From: Buxus sempervirens | Taxonomy: Eukaryota; Streptophyta; Magnoliopsida; Buxales; Buxaceae | DNA length: 64,000 bases | Reading direction: 5' to 3' | Assembly: GCA_947561395.2 (NCBI GenBank) | Contig: OX387183.1 | Span: 57,581,915-57,645,914 of the forward strand | Shown: one piece after another, positions 47,905-61,400 of the stretch | Numbering within the stretch: the stretch's first letter is position 1 | Layout: each line of letters opens with the position of its first letter | Program-made: the position numbers and the translations under genes | Notes under the pieces: model-generated | Told to the model about the DNA's origin: nothing | What the model saw: the letters and a program-made list of their open reading frames with translations, nothing else | The model's database searches: none

Positions 47905-50575
47905 ATGGGTCTTTCAGGTCTTCCTTCACATGATTCAGTGGGAGCTATGTTCTTAGTGTTGAACGCGTTTTCGCTCTTATTACCTTTGATCGTAGTTGCT
48001 GAGGATACAGGCATAACAAGACACTACCGGTTTGATGTAATTCATTATGCTATATCCTTCACTAGCTAATTGTGACTTAATTATGAAGCAATATTGATTG
48101 AATCTATGAGATTATTTGTTTTATTTCTTGATGCATTTTATAAACAATTTTGTTAGATTAAATTACATAATGAAACAAGATTGTGCAACACTAAGAGCAT
48201 GCTGAGCGTGAATGGACAGTATCCTGGCCCTCGAATTGTTGCAAGGGAAGGTGATCGTGTCCTGGTGAAGGTGGTTAACCACGTACAGAACAATGTTAGT
48301 CTACACTGGTACGTTTATGAAATCTGCTCACATTCTTGTTTAATTTCTACTCTTCTTGTTCTTCCCTCTCTCAAAACCAGAAGATATGGTCCCTAAGTCT
48401 TGGATTAATTAGGCAAGTGATTTGGATACCATAGTGCTATGATATCTGGGATGCAAATGAAGTTTTTGGTTCCGCAAAGGTCTCACACCAGGACATTGAG
48501 TGTCCCATTTCATCAAAATGAAATGTGGAAAAACTGGAATTCTCTTAGTGCAATTGTATTACTGGTAGAAATTCCATTCACATCTGTGCAATTGTTTTGA
48601 ATTGTTTTTTTGGATGGCTTTGTGGGAAAACAGGCATGGAATCCGACAAATTAGAAGTGGATGGGCAGATGGACCAGCATATGTAACTCAGTGCCCCATA
48701 CAAACTGGCCAGACCTACGTATACAACTTCACCGTGACAGGGCAGAGAGGGACTTTCTTCTGGCATGCCCATATCTCTTGGCTAAGATCAACTCTCTACG
48801 GTCCTATGATCATCCTCCCCCGGCGCAATGTTTCTTACCCTTTTGCTAAACCATACAAGGAAATCCCCATCACTTTCGGTAAGAACAACGTTTTGATCAG
48901 ATATCATAAAAAATGAACTAAACAAACAGTGTCTTCTGAGGAAAATTTTTGTTAACTACATGCTCTTGAACTGTAGGAGAGTGGTGGAATGCAGATCCTG
49001 AGGCTGTTATTAACCAGGCTCTTCAGACTGGAGCAGGCCCCAATGTCTCAGATGCCTACACCATTAATGGCCTTCCAGGGCCCTTGTACAACTGCTCCTC
49101 CAAAGGTACTGACCTGGCCTCTACTCTTAAAAGGGTATTATGGCAAAAAAGGGTTTATTCATCAAATATAAAGTTTCATGAACCTTGACGTCTTTCGTTT
49201 GTGTGGATTCAGATACTTTCAGGCTCAAGGTGAAACCTGGAAAGACGTATCTTCTTCGTTTGATCAATGCTGCACTCAACGATGAGCTCTTCTTTAGCAT
49301 CGCAAACCACACATTAACCATTGTAGAGGCTGATGGTATTTACGTCAAACCTTTTGAGACTGACACTCTTGTCATCTCCCCGGGACAAACTAATAACGTC
49401 CTTTTAAAAGCCAAACCCCATTTCCCAAATGCCACCTTCCTTATGGCAGCTAGGCCCTACGCCACCGGTCAAGGCACCTTCGACAACTCCACCACAGCAG
49501 GAATCCTTGAATACCACAGACTATCCAATTCACCCGTCCCGCATAAGAAGCAGCGTCTTACACTCTTCAAACCAACACTTCCGCAGCTAGGCGATACATC
49601 TTTCGTAGCGAATTTCACTAAGAAATTCCGTAGCTTGGCCAGTGCTCAATATCCTGCTAAAGTTCCCCAGGCCATTCAGAAGCGATTCTTCTTCACTATG
49701 GGACTAGGTTCAAGCCCATGCCCAGTGAACCAAACCTGCCAAGGACCTAATGGCACTAAATTTTCGTCTTCGTTTAACAATATCTCTTTCACACTGCCGA
49801 CCACAGCTCTCCTCCAGGCCCACTTCTTCGGGAACTCGAACGGCGTGTATACACCTGACTTCCCTACAAGGCCAGCTTCCCCCTTCAACTACACGGGTAC
49901 ACCACCGAACAACACTATGGTGAACAACGGTACAAAGGTGGTTGTGCTGCCTTTCAACACCAGTGTGGAGCTGGTTTTGCAGGACACTAGTATCTTGGGG
50001 GCTGAGAGCCACCCTCTGCACCTCCATGGCTTCAACTTCTTTGTGGTGGGCCAAGGTTTTGGAAACTATGATCCCGACAAGGACCCTGACAACTTCAATC
50101 TGGTTGATCCATTGGAGAGGAATACATTTGGAGTGCCCTCAGGAGGTTGGATCGCCCTTCGTTTCACTGCAGATAACCCCGGTGAGTACGTAACTATTTG
50201 TAACCCAGTACAAACTAGAATCCGGAAGTTAATGGTGATACAGATGACGATTTTGAATTTTTAAATGACATAAAAGGTGGATTAATGGATTTCCAAACCA
50301 AAAAATCCGGGACTAACTATTATCGTCGTCCTTGTAGATTCAATTGCTATACTCTCCTGTATAAATATAAGTATGTTGCATTGTGTACATTATTATGCTG
50401 TCATAAAATGGTGTGCTCACTGGTCATGAATTTTGGTCCTACAGGGGTATGGCTCATGCACTGCCACCTCGACGTCCACACAAGCTGGGGCTTGAGGATG
50501 GCCTGGATAGTCTTGGATGGGCCCATGCCCAATCAGAAATTACCGCCTCCGCCGTCAGATCTACCCAAGTGTTGA
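47905..50575 (+). CDS. LAC: Laccase (secreted multicopper oxidase)
   Basis: Apoplastic p-diphenol:oxygen oxidoreductase; plant laccases polymerise monolignols and other phenolics. Exons: 47905-48036, 48157-48308, 48634-48878, 48977-49105, 49213-50181, 50445-50575; GT-AG, phases agree, 585 aa. Signal peptide about 1-33 ([17 protein letters not shown]). Copper ligands are intact in all four signatures: HWHG (94-97), WHAHISW with H139 and H141, HPLHLHG (486-492), HCHLDVH (548-554) with C549. The T1 axial position is L559, the high-potential type. Many N-glycosylation sequons (NVS, NFT, NHT, NST, NGT). An ATG 18 bp upstream (47887) is in frame, but the aligned base in the downstream paralogue makes it ACG, so 47905 (MGL) is favoured. 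Confidence 0.95.
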
Positions 50576-51860
50576 CCCTGATCATGTCCTAAGAAGAACT
50601 ATAACTAGCCTTTCTAGAGTGCTATTGTCGTAAATTATGATGTTCTATATATATTCTTGGCTTTGTGCCTAATTTTGAAACGAATGGAATTCCGCTCAAA
50701 TCCCCCATTGCTTTTTCTCCCTTGTTATACGAATTTTTATTTTCTTTGTTTTTAGTTGGTTGCAAGTTTGTGTTACTGAGCTGGGTTGCTTACAAGAACG
50801 TCTGTATATAGTTCTTTGTATATATAGCTGTGGCAGGTTGTTGGGTCGTATAGATATACCTGTACATCTTTTTGGCTCTCTTTTGAAATATAATCTTACC
50901 ATTTCCAGAAAAAAAAAGGGTCTCTTGATACTCTTTCAAAATCATAGGTTGGGCTTTAACATTCTGAAAAATCCGACATGAATTAGTTTGCGATGTTAAG
51001 TTCTGCTATCTATAATTAACATCTATCTTGTTATCTTCCTTTTAATCTCTCTCTCCGCATTATTAAACGATCATCAAATGACCTTCCGCTTTGATATCAT
51101 GTTAAACAATTGTTGTACCTACAAACTTAAGTTGGTAGGTAAATGCACAACTATAACCCAAATATGAATTCTCAACATATGCTACATATACTTTTTTCTT
51201 TTTGGTAGAAATATTTTCATACTAAACCTCAACTTTCTTTCTGTTTATGTCTTATTTTTGCGAAGCAATCAGCTGTGCTATTTGGTTCTTGACGCGTATG
51301 ATTATTATCGCTTGCTGAAATTACTTTAATGTTAGCATTGATTTCCTAGACTACATCTCTTACCTACGAAGAGATCATTGATATCCCCTTCACTCCTTCA
51401 ATAATTAATATAGGTGGAATCTCTCTCTATCCCTTATTAATTTCCTCACACATATTATGAACTATTCTTACTTAAGCCTTGCAAAAGTTCAGCAATACAC
51501 GTTGTTTAAAAAAAAAAAGTTGATGCATATGCAATTAAATTGTTTAAAAGCCTATATTAAACATAAAAAAAAAACGTTCTTTATTCTACCCAAAAAATGT
51601 GGTTAAAACTGCCCGCAATAGCCTTTCGTAATTATGTAAATGCAATATGCCTGTGGCACCCACTAGTATATATAAGTTTGGCTTCATTAATTGAAAATAT
51701 TAAATAAAATGAAAGATTAAAAATTATTTATTTGAATAAGAATACCTTCGGTATGTGTAAAATTGAAAATTACGTGCTTATATTAATAACAAAATACAAA
51801 GCTAGATACATGGTCAATTTATAAGAGAGATGGGTCACCACATCCATATGTTTGTTGCCA
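50576..51860. other. Intergenic, laccase 3' flank
   Basis: AT-rich DNA with no recognised gene. The laccase 3' UTR probably ends before about 50900. Confidence 0.5.
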
Positions 51861-51889
51861 TTGAACATGTAAGGAATATCTTGTATTGG

Positions 51890-53010
51890 CTTTATTCTGT
51901 GTCAAAAAGGTTGTATTTATAATGGTCAAAGTATTTGGGTTAGGTTATAAGTGTTGCGGTTCAAATGGGGTTAAAGTCGGAGTCAAATTGATGAAGATAC
52001 GACCAACGTTCGATGAGCGTTCTCCGAACGTACGAACGATCAAGTTCTGCAGAGAAACCCGAGAGCAGCGTTCGCCCTACGTTTGCTGGCCGTTCGAACA
52101 ATCATGCTACACAGAGAAACCCAAGAGCAACGTTCGCTTCACGTTCGCTGACCGTTCGACCGTTGGTGTTCTACAAAGAAACCAGAGACTAGCGTTCGAC
52201 CAACGTTCGCTGGCCGTTTGAACGATTAAGTTCCACAGAGAAACCCGAGAGCAGCGTTCGCCTTACGTTCTCTGGACGTTCGAACGAGAAGAGGAAAAGT
52301 GAGTTTTTGTATTGAACGTTCGAACCGCGTTCGCTGAGCGTTCAAATGATCATTAAGAATTTTCAGTTTTAGAATTTCGATCTTTTCTAATTTGTTTCAT
52401 TTTCCGTTTCTACCTTCTCCTAATCTATATAAGGAGTGTCTAGACTATTATTAGGGTTACCCAAGACGTTTTAGAAACCCTAAAATCGTGTGTGAGAGCA
52501 AGAGTTTCTTCTTCTCTTCTTTCTCCTTCTTTGAGCTATCAAAACCATCTTTCATCTTTATTTTCTACCTTGGAGTTCCGGGTTGGAGAGTTTGCTCGTG
52601 GGAGTTCTTACGGTTGCTAAGCGAGTTCGTTTGGCGCTTCACTAGAAGATATTCAGAGTTCTGGATCATTGCAAGGTTGCAAATCTGAAGAGTTCTTCAG
52701 ATACTTACACTGTGAGTCTGAGTCAGTATTGGGTCGTCTGAACCACTATTGTAAGTCTTCTTCTTATAGTGATTTTCAGAGGTGGCACCTTATCGCCCGG
52801 AGGGTTTTTCTCTTTGAGAGTTCTCTTAGAGTTTTCCCTTCGTCACCAAAATTGCTTGTATTGTCTCTTCCTTATTTTGCAATTTTGTGTGATTGACTGT
52901 TACTTGCTCAGACTTGTGCATGCCTATTAATTAAGAACTTGTTTTTAATTAGTAGAAATTTTTATTCCGCAATCGGTTTCACCTATTCACCCCCTCTAGG
53001 TGTTATAGAG
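51890..53010 (+). mobile_element. Copia-like solo or truncated LTR (fossil)
   Basis: Ends are approximate. It contains a 62-bp tandem array, a TATA box (CTATATAAGGAG, about 52426), a T/C-rich leader and a 3' part with CGGTTTCACCTATTCACCCC followed by CTCTAGGTG, typical of the 3' end of SIRE/Maximus-like copia LTRs. No internal coding domain follows, so it is a remnant LTR. Noncoding and clearly old. Confidence 0.55.
52007..52294. repeat. 62-bp tandem array, about 4.6 units
   Basis: Units start at 52007, 52069, 52131, 52193 and 52255 (partial). Each begins CGTTCG, carries ACGTTCGCTGGCCGTTCGA-like sequence and ends AGAGAAACCCGAGAGCAG or a variant. The core CGTTCGAACG is palindromic. A further fragment lies at about 52314-52342. 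Confidence 0.92.
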
Positions 53011-53186
53011 TCTAAACTGTGTTTTTCAGAACATATTCCATTTGATTTTTTGAGTGTGGGTTTTGAACCCAGGCAATATGAACATCACAAGGCTTTAAGC
53101 ACCTTGATCATGTCTAATATCTTCCTTCTATATCAACCAATTAATGGTTGAATTTAACTACTCTGTTGCCCTTTTTTCTTCCACAT
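53011..53186. other. Spacer with outer target duplication
   Basis: Short AT-rich sequence. It ends with CACAT (53182-53186), the left target-site copy of the outer solo LTR. Confidence 0.7.
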
Positions 53187-53950
53187 TGTGAGACATGGAA
53201 AATGTCATCTAGGATGACCTCCGATATCGTCACGCGGGGATCAATAAATGTCATGAGTCGCCACCATCCAAGTTAAGGTGTGAATGGACACCAAAGGGTT
53301 CATAAAAGCCAAATAGAGCCCAAGTAGCTCTAATATAAGGAAAAAATCCAGAGATCAGGTAAGGGGAATTATTTATGAGTGGAGGAAGGTGTTAGGTACC
53401 CCCACTTATCCGTCTAAGACGGTTGCCACATGTTTGCTTATGCTAAGGATTGTTTGTTAATAAATAAAAAAAAAGAGATGCTTAAAATAAGCAAAATGTA
53501 TGTGATTATTCCACATGAGTAATCCGATGAATTTGGACTCTCCTCATGGATATACCACTTTAGAACTTCATGAATGAAGGAAAATCTAAGTAAAGTTTGA
53601 AGAAAACCAATTCAAGGCAAATCTGGAAAAATCAAATTATAAGAACTTGAAAGCTTCGATTAACCACAAATTACTCAATTTAAATCCAAATCACATGAAA
53701 CCAAAGCCATTAGAAAGCTGGTACGTAGTAGAGTATACATTAAAAAATTCAACTCAATCTGATTTAAAACGAGAGAGAAATGCTCTATTGAAATCTGCTG
53801 TTATAACTTAGAAAAAGTGGTGAGTAGGCATTTTCAAAACCTTATTCGTGGAGTTTGGCTCCATAAAAATCCATGAAAATTTGCATAGATGCAGTATGTT
53901 GTGCCACTTTTCCAAAGAGATAAGCCTCACACCAAACTCCATCCAGATGT

Positions 53951-56824
53951 TGTGAGACATGGAAATGTCACCTAAGATGACCTCCGATATCGTCATGCGG
54001 GGATCAATAAATGTCAAGAGTCGCCACCATCCAAGTTAAGGTGTGAATGGACACCAAAGGGTTCGTAGAAGCCAAATAGAGCCAAAGTAGCTCTAATATG
54101 AGGAAAAATCCAGAGATCAGGTAAGGGGAATTATTTATGAGCGGGGGAAGGTGTTAAGCACCCCCACTCATCCGTCTAAGACGGTTGCCACATGCTTGCT
54201 TATGCTAAAAATTGTTTGCTAATAATAGAGAAAACAAGAGATGCTTAAAATAAGCACAATGTGTGTGATTATTCCACATGAGCAATCCAATGAAATGGAA
54301 CTCTCTTCGTGGATATGTCACTTCAGAACTTCATGAGTGAAGAAAAATTTAAGTCCAATTTAAAGAAAATCAAGCCAAAGCAAATCTGGAAAAATCAGAC
54401 TAAAAGAGCTTGAAAGCTTCGATTAACCATAACTCACTCAATTTAAATCCAAATCCAATGAAACCAAGGCTATTTGAAAACTGGTATATAGTAAAGTATA
54501 CAGTAAAAATTTCAGCTCAATCCGATTCAAAATGAGAGAGATATCCACATCTTAAATCTGCTGTTATATCTTAGAAAAAGTGTTAAATAGGCCTTTTCAA
54601 AATTCTATTCGTGAAGTTTGGCTCAATAAAAATCCATGAAAATTGGCATGGAGGAAGTGTGTGGTGCCATCTTTCAGACGAAATAGGCCTCACACCAAAC
54701 TCTATCCAGATGTGGCTTGTGTGCTCTCTTGAACAGACCTAGAAGACCACAGATTAGCTCTGGACTATGCCAGCGAGCACCTCTGAGTCAATTGAGTACC
54801 TAAGGCACAAATCAGATCAAAATCTGCTGAAACCAGTTGAAAATGAAAATATACTTCTCAAGGAAAACTCAGGAATTAAAATCACTCAAAACGGATTAAA
54901 ATTGAGCAAACGGTGCATCATCAAAGCGGCAAGTTCAGTAATCTGGGCTGAACTGACTTACAGACTTTGAACAGATGGTGTCAAACATTGGCTCCATAAA
55001 AGTGAACGAAATTTTCCAGATATGAATTAGGCCAACTCATCTATCACATGTCTTTGGAATCACTCAAAAATTCATCCGGAGGATGAAGTTATGAGCATTC
55101 CAAGACAGGCCACAGATGCTGCCATGTTTTGAAATATTTGAAGAGAAAAGCCAAACTAGTGTATGTGTGCAAGTGAATTCGACCAAAACACTTAGAAATC
55201 AATCAAAATCATCTCATGAAGTTCTAAAATTCATTCTAAAGCCAATAATCTCAGATTTCCCGTATTAAACACGGAAATCCTAGATCTAGCTTCTTTGGTG
55301 AAAAATGGTGAAAAGTGTGTGAATATGTGGAAATCCATTCCCTAGGAGAAAAATCCATTGCTATTGAGAGCAAGGATTCACTCAACTTCTCCAGAAACAC
55401 ATGCAAAAACATCAGAAAATAAACATCCATAGGTTCAAAATGACCACATAGCATGCTCTTCATCACTTGTAGGTTCTAAGCCTAGAGGATCCATTCCTAC
55501 TTCTTTTTCCCAAGGCTCTCTCTTCACGTTTTACGGCTAGAGAAAATTCCCAGGTACTTTGGAAGAGGTTTGGGGCTTCAAAAATGCACAAAGAGGCCTT
55601 ACACTACAGAAAGGTAGAAGATGGGAGTTGGAATTGTAAAGAGAGTGCTGGAAAATCAAAGGGGCTTTACCTTGGTAGCTTGAGCACTTGAGTAGACAAT
55701 CCAGCAGAGTTTCTCCTCTTCTTGCAGAGCTTCTATGCTTCAAATTGCCATCCATTTGCAAGAGGAGGACCCCTCTATTTATAGGCCAAGCCAAGGGTAG
55801 AAGAGTCCCAAGGATATGCCGAAAAAGCCTTCTAGATTATTCCAATTCTCCTCTAAGGCTTGAATTGGAGTAATTCAGTAAGTTTCGGAGGGTGAAATAG
55901 GGAGTTCAAGTCCCTGAGAGAGAGGTAATATGCGTAAATAAGGCTTAGAGATCGAGCCATTTCGCAAATCCCCAAAACAGTCAAAACCGCATACACAGTG
56001 CGGTTTCCACATAACCGTCACTCTAATACGGTTTCCATGCAAACTCATCTAAACCGCACATACAGGGCGGTTCCAATTCAGTTACGCTCGCTATGATTGC
56101 TGTCGACGTGGCTCAACAGCCGAAGCTTCCGGAAGCCACGTGGCAGCTCACGCGAGAAGCATGAACATCAACCGTGCTATGTGTGCGGTTGCAACCGTAC
56201 ATACAGGGCAGTTCAGACCAAATTAACCAAAACCGCACATATACTACGGTCAGCACCTTTTTGGTTGGTTTTAAGCCTTAGCTACACAGGCCAGACTTAT
56301 TTACATATAATATCGTTTAAGTAAATGTCCTCGTATTTTTTAATCTCCATTTACTTAAGATATTACATGTAAATAAGCAAACACCCCCCATTTGAATCCA
56401 TTAAAAATATTTCCAGACCCAAATTCCAAGTGAATAAAAAGTCAAATTTTCAGTTCCAGGCTAAATTCCGGTTTTTCAGGTCCGGTAAAAAGATTCAACA
56501 TGTTAATACCAAGGTATTCGTCAAGATTTAAAATCTCAAAAAATTCATTTATGCAGTAACATTGCTAAAAACCTAATTACCGGGAAAAATTATCTTCAAA
56601 TCTTGCTTTAAAAAATATTTCATTTTCTGTGGTCAAAAGTCAACAAAATTCAACCCGAAAAAGTTTGACTTTGCATAAAAGATTGAATTCGGGCCTTTTC
56701 CTTTGCGGCTTTGGATTCAAATGGGTTAAGGATCTCAAACCCAAAGCTAAGAATTCAAAATTCCAATAAAATATTTCTCTCCTTTAAGATTTATCAAAAA
56801 TCGTGCAATTTTGGGGTGTCTACA
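53951..56824 (-). mobile_element. Inner solo LTR, same family, nested in the outer LTR (fossil)
   Basis: Ends TGTGAGACATGG and GGTGTCTACA, length 2874 bp. The 5-bp target duplication GATGT (53946-53950, 56825-56829) lies inside the outer LTR; removing the insert rejoins the outer sequence smoothly. A minus-strand TATA (CTATAAATAG, about 55777-55786) lies some 1.0 kb from the minus-strand start. By eye about one base in ten differs from the outer copy, so the two came from diverged lineages of one family. The LTR looks whole end to end. Confidence 0.92.
55984..56265. repeat. Cluster of CCGCA...TGCGG palindromic motifs in the inner LTR
   Basis: Repeated AACCGCAYATACAG followed by GCGGTT or variants at about 55986, 56051, 56204 and 56229, most with potential to form a short hairpin. 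The same cluster occurs in the outer LTR at about 58100-58370. Confidence 0.75.
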
Positions 56825-58417
56825 GATGTGGCTTGTGTGCTCTCTTGAACAGGCCTAAAAGACCACAGATTAGCTCTGGACTATGCCAGCGAGCAGCTCC
56901 GAGTCCATCAAGCACACAGGTCACAAATCAGATCAAAATCTGCTGAAACCAGTTGGAAATGAAAATAGACTTCTCAAGGAAAACTCAGAAACTGAAATCA
57001 CTCGAAACGGATTAAAACTAAGCAAATGGTGTACCATCAAAGCGCAAGTTCAGCAATCTGGGCTGAACTGACTTACAGACTTTGAACAGATGGTGTCAAA
57101 AATTGGCTTCATAAAAGTAAACGAAATTTTCCAGATATAAAGTAGGCCAACTCATCAATCACATGTCTTTGGAATCACTCAAAAATTCATCCGGAGGATG
57201 AAGTTATGAGCATTCTAAGACAAGCCACATATGCTGCCCTGTTTTGAAAATTTTGGAGAAGAAAGCCAAACTGGTGCATGTGTGCAAGTGAATTCGACCA
57301 AAACACTTGGAAATCAAAAGAAACTATCTCATGAAGTTCTAAAATCCATTCTAAAGCCCGGGATCTCAGATTTTCCATATTGAACATGGAAAGTCCAAGA
57401 TCTAACCTATTTGATGAAAATAGTAAAAAGTGTGTGAATAGGTGGAAATCAATTCTCTAGGAGAAGGCTGGAATCCATTGCTATTGAGAGCAAGGATTCA
57501 CACAACTTCTCCAGAAGCAAATGCACAAACATCAGAAAAATCATCCATAGGCTCAAAATAACCAAATAGTATATTCTTCATCATTTGTAGGTTCTACGCT
57601 TAGAGGATCCATTCTTGCTTCTTTTTCCCAAGGCTCTCTCTTCACGTTTTACGGCTAGAGAGAATTCCCAGGTACTTAGGAAGAGGTTTGGGGTTGCAAA
57701 AAATACACAAAGGGCTTTACACTACAGAAAGGTAGAAGATGAGAGTGGAAATGTAAAGAGGAAGCTGGAAATATAAATAGAGCTTTACCTTGGTAGCTTG
57801 AGCCTTGAGTAGACAATCCAGCATAGTTCCTCATCTTCTTGCAGAGCTTCCAAGCTTCAAATTGTCAGCCATTTGCAAGAGGAGGACCCCTCTATTTATA
57901 GGCAAAGCCAAGGGTAGAAAAGTCCCAAGGGTATGCCAAAAAACTCTTCTAGATTGTTCCAATTCAAGTTAAAGCCTTGAATTGATGTAAATCTAGCAGT
58001 TTCAGAGGGTGAAATAGGGAGTTCAAGTCCCTGAGAGAGAGGTAATATGCGTAAATAAGGCTCAGAGATCGAGCCTTTTCGCAAATGCACGAAACAAGCA
58101 AAACCGCACACACAGTGCGGTTTCCACAGAACTATCACTCTAAATGCGGTTTTCATGCAACTTCACCTAAACCACACATACAGGGCGGTTCCAATTCGGT
58201 TACGCTTGTCATGATTGTTGTCGACGTGGCTCAACGGCCGAAGCTTCTGGAATCCACGTGGCAGCTCACGCGAGAGGCATGAACATCAACCGTGCTGTGT
58301 GTGCGGTCGAAACCGCACATACAGGGCGGTTCAGACCAAATTAACCAAAACCGCACATATACTGCGGTCAGCACATTTTTGGTTGGTTTTGAGCCTTAAC
58401 TACATAGGCCAGGCTTA

Positions 58418-61400
58418 TTTTTTATTTTTTATTTTTTCAAAGAAAACCCACTAAGGCATGAATAGCCTTAGTGGCACTCCAACGGAGGGAGGAGGGTTGA
58501 GGCAGACCCTGACCTGTTGATTAATAATAAGAGGGAAAAGATACACCAGCGAGGGGGGGGGGGGACATCGGGCCTTACCCCTACAATACAACCAACATCC
58601 AGAAAAATACCAACAATGGGGGGGACTTGAAACCTTACCCCAGCAAAATTACCAAAACTACAGCCTAATGGCATACAAGCCAGTTCGGTCATGAAATAAA
58701 CAATCACGAACCTGAGAAGATAAATCTGAGTGAGAAACATAGGTTTTTTTTTAAGAATGGGCACATCCCTCGTTGGCAAGAGCATCAGCCACCGAGTTGG
58801 CTTCCCTGTAGACATGCTTCAAGGGCCGGTTAAAACTGTTGAGTCTTTCTTTGATTTCTTTCCACCAGATAAGGAGTTTCCATGGGACGGAAGCTAGGCC
58901 ATTAATAATATCAACCAAGACCTTTGAGTCAGATTCAATGTCCAGATCTTGAAAGCCTTGAAAATCCGCCAAACGGAGGCCATCCCTTAAAGCAAGCAGC
59001 TCAGCCAAGAGGTTAGAGTTAAAACCATAGCTAGCAGAAAATGCCACCTGGAAAGAACCGGAAGAGTTACGGATAACTCCCCCACCTCCCGAAATTCCGG
59101 GATTACCTTTAGAAGCTCCATCCACATTCAAAATGAATGGAAAGGTCCTTTGTCTAGTCCAACGAACTAAGTGAGCTTTTGGGGGTCTAATAAAAGGAGA
59201 AAAAAATATTCATATGTTCCAAAATCAGAGCACCTTCGAACTTACAGTTTTTTGAAGGCTTAGTGAGGTAGGCGACTTCCTGCAACCAATGCTGAACTTT
59301 TCTAATAATTTGACTTGCGACCATGGCTTCTTCTTCAAATCTGCTTTTACACCTTGCTATCCATATTTCCCAACATATAAACAGTGGAGTTGCTTTGAAC
59401 AATAAACTACATTGGTCAGAAGAGCTAGCACCAAACCAAAAGGAAACTTTAGTGGCTGAATCATGGAGGGGATGAAACTGACAATGAAAACGAGTAGTGA
59501 AGTAATCCCAGACAGATTTAGCAATATCCCCAAAAGAAAAGAGGTGGTTGAGAGACTCTAGTCTTTTATTGAAGCAACAGCTGCACTGAGAACACATCTG
59601 GATTCCACTAAGTTGAATCCTATCATCTGTAGGAATCGCCCCTTTCAACATTTTCCAAAAGAACACAGCAATCTTGTTTGGAATAAAATTCATCCATATG
59701 CTTTTACTCCAAGGAAACGGAGCTCCACTAGTTCTAACCATGTTCCAAGCAGAGAAGGTAGAAAAAGTACTTGAAGAACAGGCCTTCCACAAAGGCTTAT
59801 CCTTCAGACTCGAGAGGCTCAGCTGGAGGTCCTCCATCTGAGAGATGATATCGTGAGGGAGAACATCCTTCAGAGCATCAAGATTCCAGGTTCCAAGGGG
59901 GCTAATGAAATCCCTCACACGGGCATCAGGAAGAGGCAACACCTCACCTTGGAGGAAATCCACCAGTTTTCCTAAATGAGACCAATGGTCAAACCAGAAG
60001 CTAACTTTCCCTTCCTCAATAGTCCAAGCCGTATTTTCAACAATGACATCTTTCACTTTGAGAATTGCTTTCCATATTTTTGAACTTCCACACCTTTCCC
60101 TAAGGTCTTGAAGATGATGCCTTCCGCAGTACTTGGCCCGCATAAAGTCATCCCATAAGCTGTCCCCATAAAGCACCCTCCATCCCATTTTAATGTGGAG
60201 ATACTTCATGACATCAACAATAGACTTAACGTCCAGACCACCTTCAGATTTGGGAGTTGCAATTTTGTCCCATCTTAACCAATGCTTCTTAGCCCCATAT
60301 TCAGAACTCTCCCCCCCAAAAGAAATTTGCAAATAAACCTTCGATTCTGTTCAAGACTGCTTTGGGAAGAGGAATAGCATATAGCGAATAGATTGGAATG
60401 CTAGATAAAACACTTTGAATGAGTGTCAGTTTCCCACCATGAGACAAGAGCTTGGATTTCCATCCACTGATACGCTTTTGAATCTTCTCAAGAATTTCGG
60501 AGAACATGGAAAAAGATGCTCTTCCTTGAAATAAGGGAACCCCCAAGTATTTAATTGGCAATCTGACCTTTCTGAACCTAGAGAGAGATTGAAGCATTTC
60601 CAATCTAGAAGGAGATATTTTAGAGGATGCAATGAAACAGCTCTTGGACTTGTTAACAAGTTGACCCAAAGCTTCCTCATAGACCTTGAGAAAATTTAGA
60701 AGAGTAACCATTGATGATCTTTTACCATTTGAGAAAATTAAAACGTCATCCGCAAACAAAATGTGAGAAACCCGGACAAGTATTCTACCTGTATGAAAGA
60801 AACCAATAGAGCCTTCCTGAGTAAGAGAGTACACACCTCTGCTATGAACCTCTTCAGCTATGATAAAAAGCAAAGGAGAAAGAGGGTCCCCTTGACGAAG
60901 ACCCCGAGATGATTTAAAGAAACCACAAGCTAAACCCTTAAGGAGAACACTGAACCAACAATTACTTAGACAACGGAGTATAAGATTACACCAAGTATCT
61001 GAGAAATCGAACCTTCTGCACACTTCCAAGAGAAAATCCCATTCCATTCTATCAAAAGCCTTGACCATGTCAAGCTTAATAATAATGTTACTTCCCAAAC
61101 ATTTTCTGTTAATATCCTGACACATCTCATGGGCAAGAGAGATATTGTCGGAAATGTTTCTCCCTTTGACAAAAGCGCTCTGCTCACTGCTGATAATACT
61201 AGGAAGAATGTCTGACAGCCTTGAAGCCAAAACCTTAGCAATAATCTTGTAAGAAAAATTACAAAGGCTGATAGGACGGAAATCCGAGAAAGAGCCGAGC
61301 TGGTCCGTCTTAGGAATGATAGCAATGTGAGAGGCAGTGAAGAGATGGGAATGTTACCTCCATTAAAAAATTTTGTAACAGCCGCCAATAAGTCATTAGC

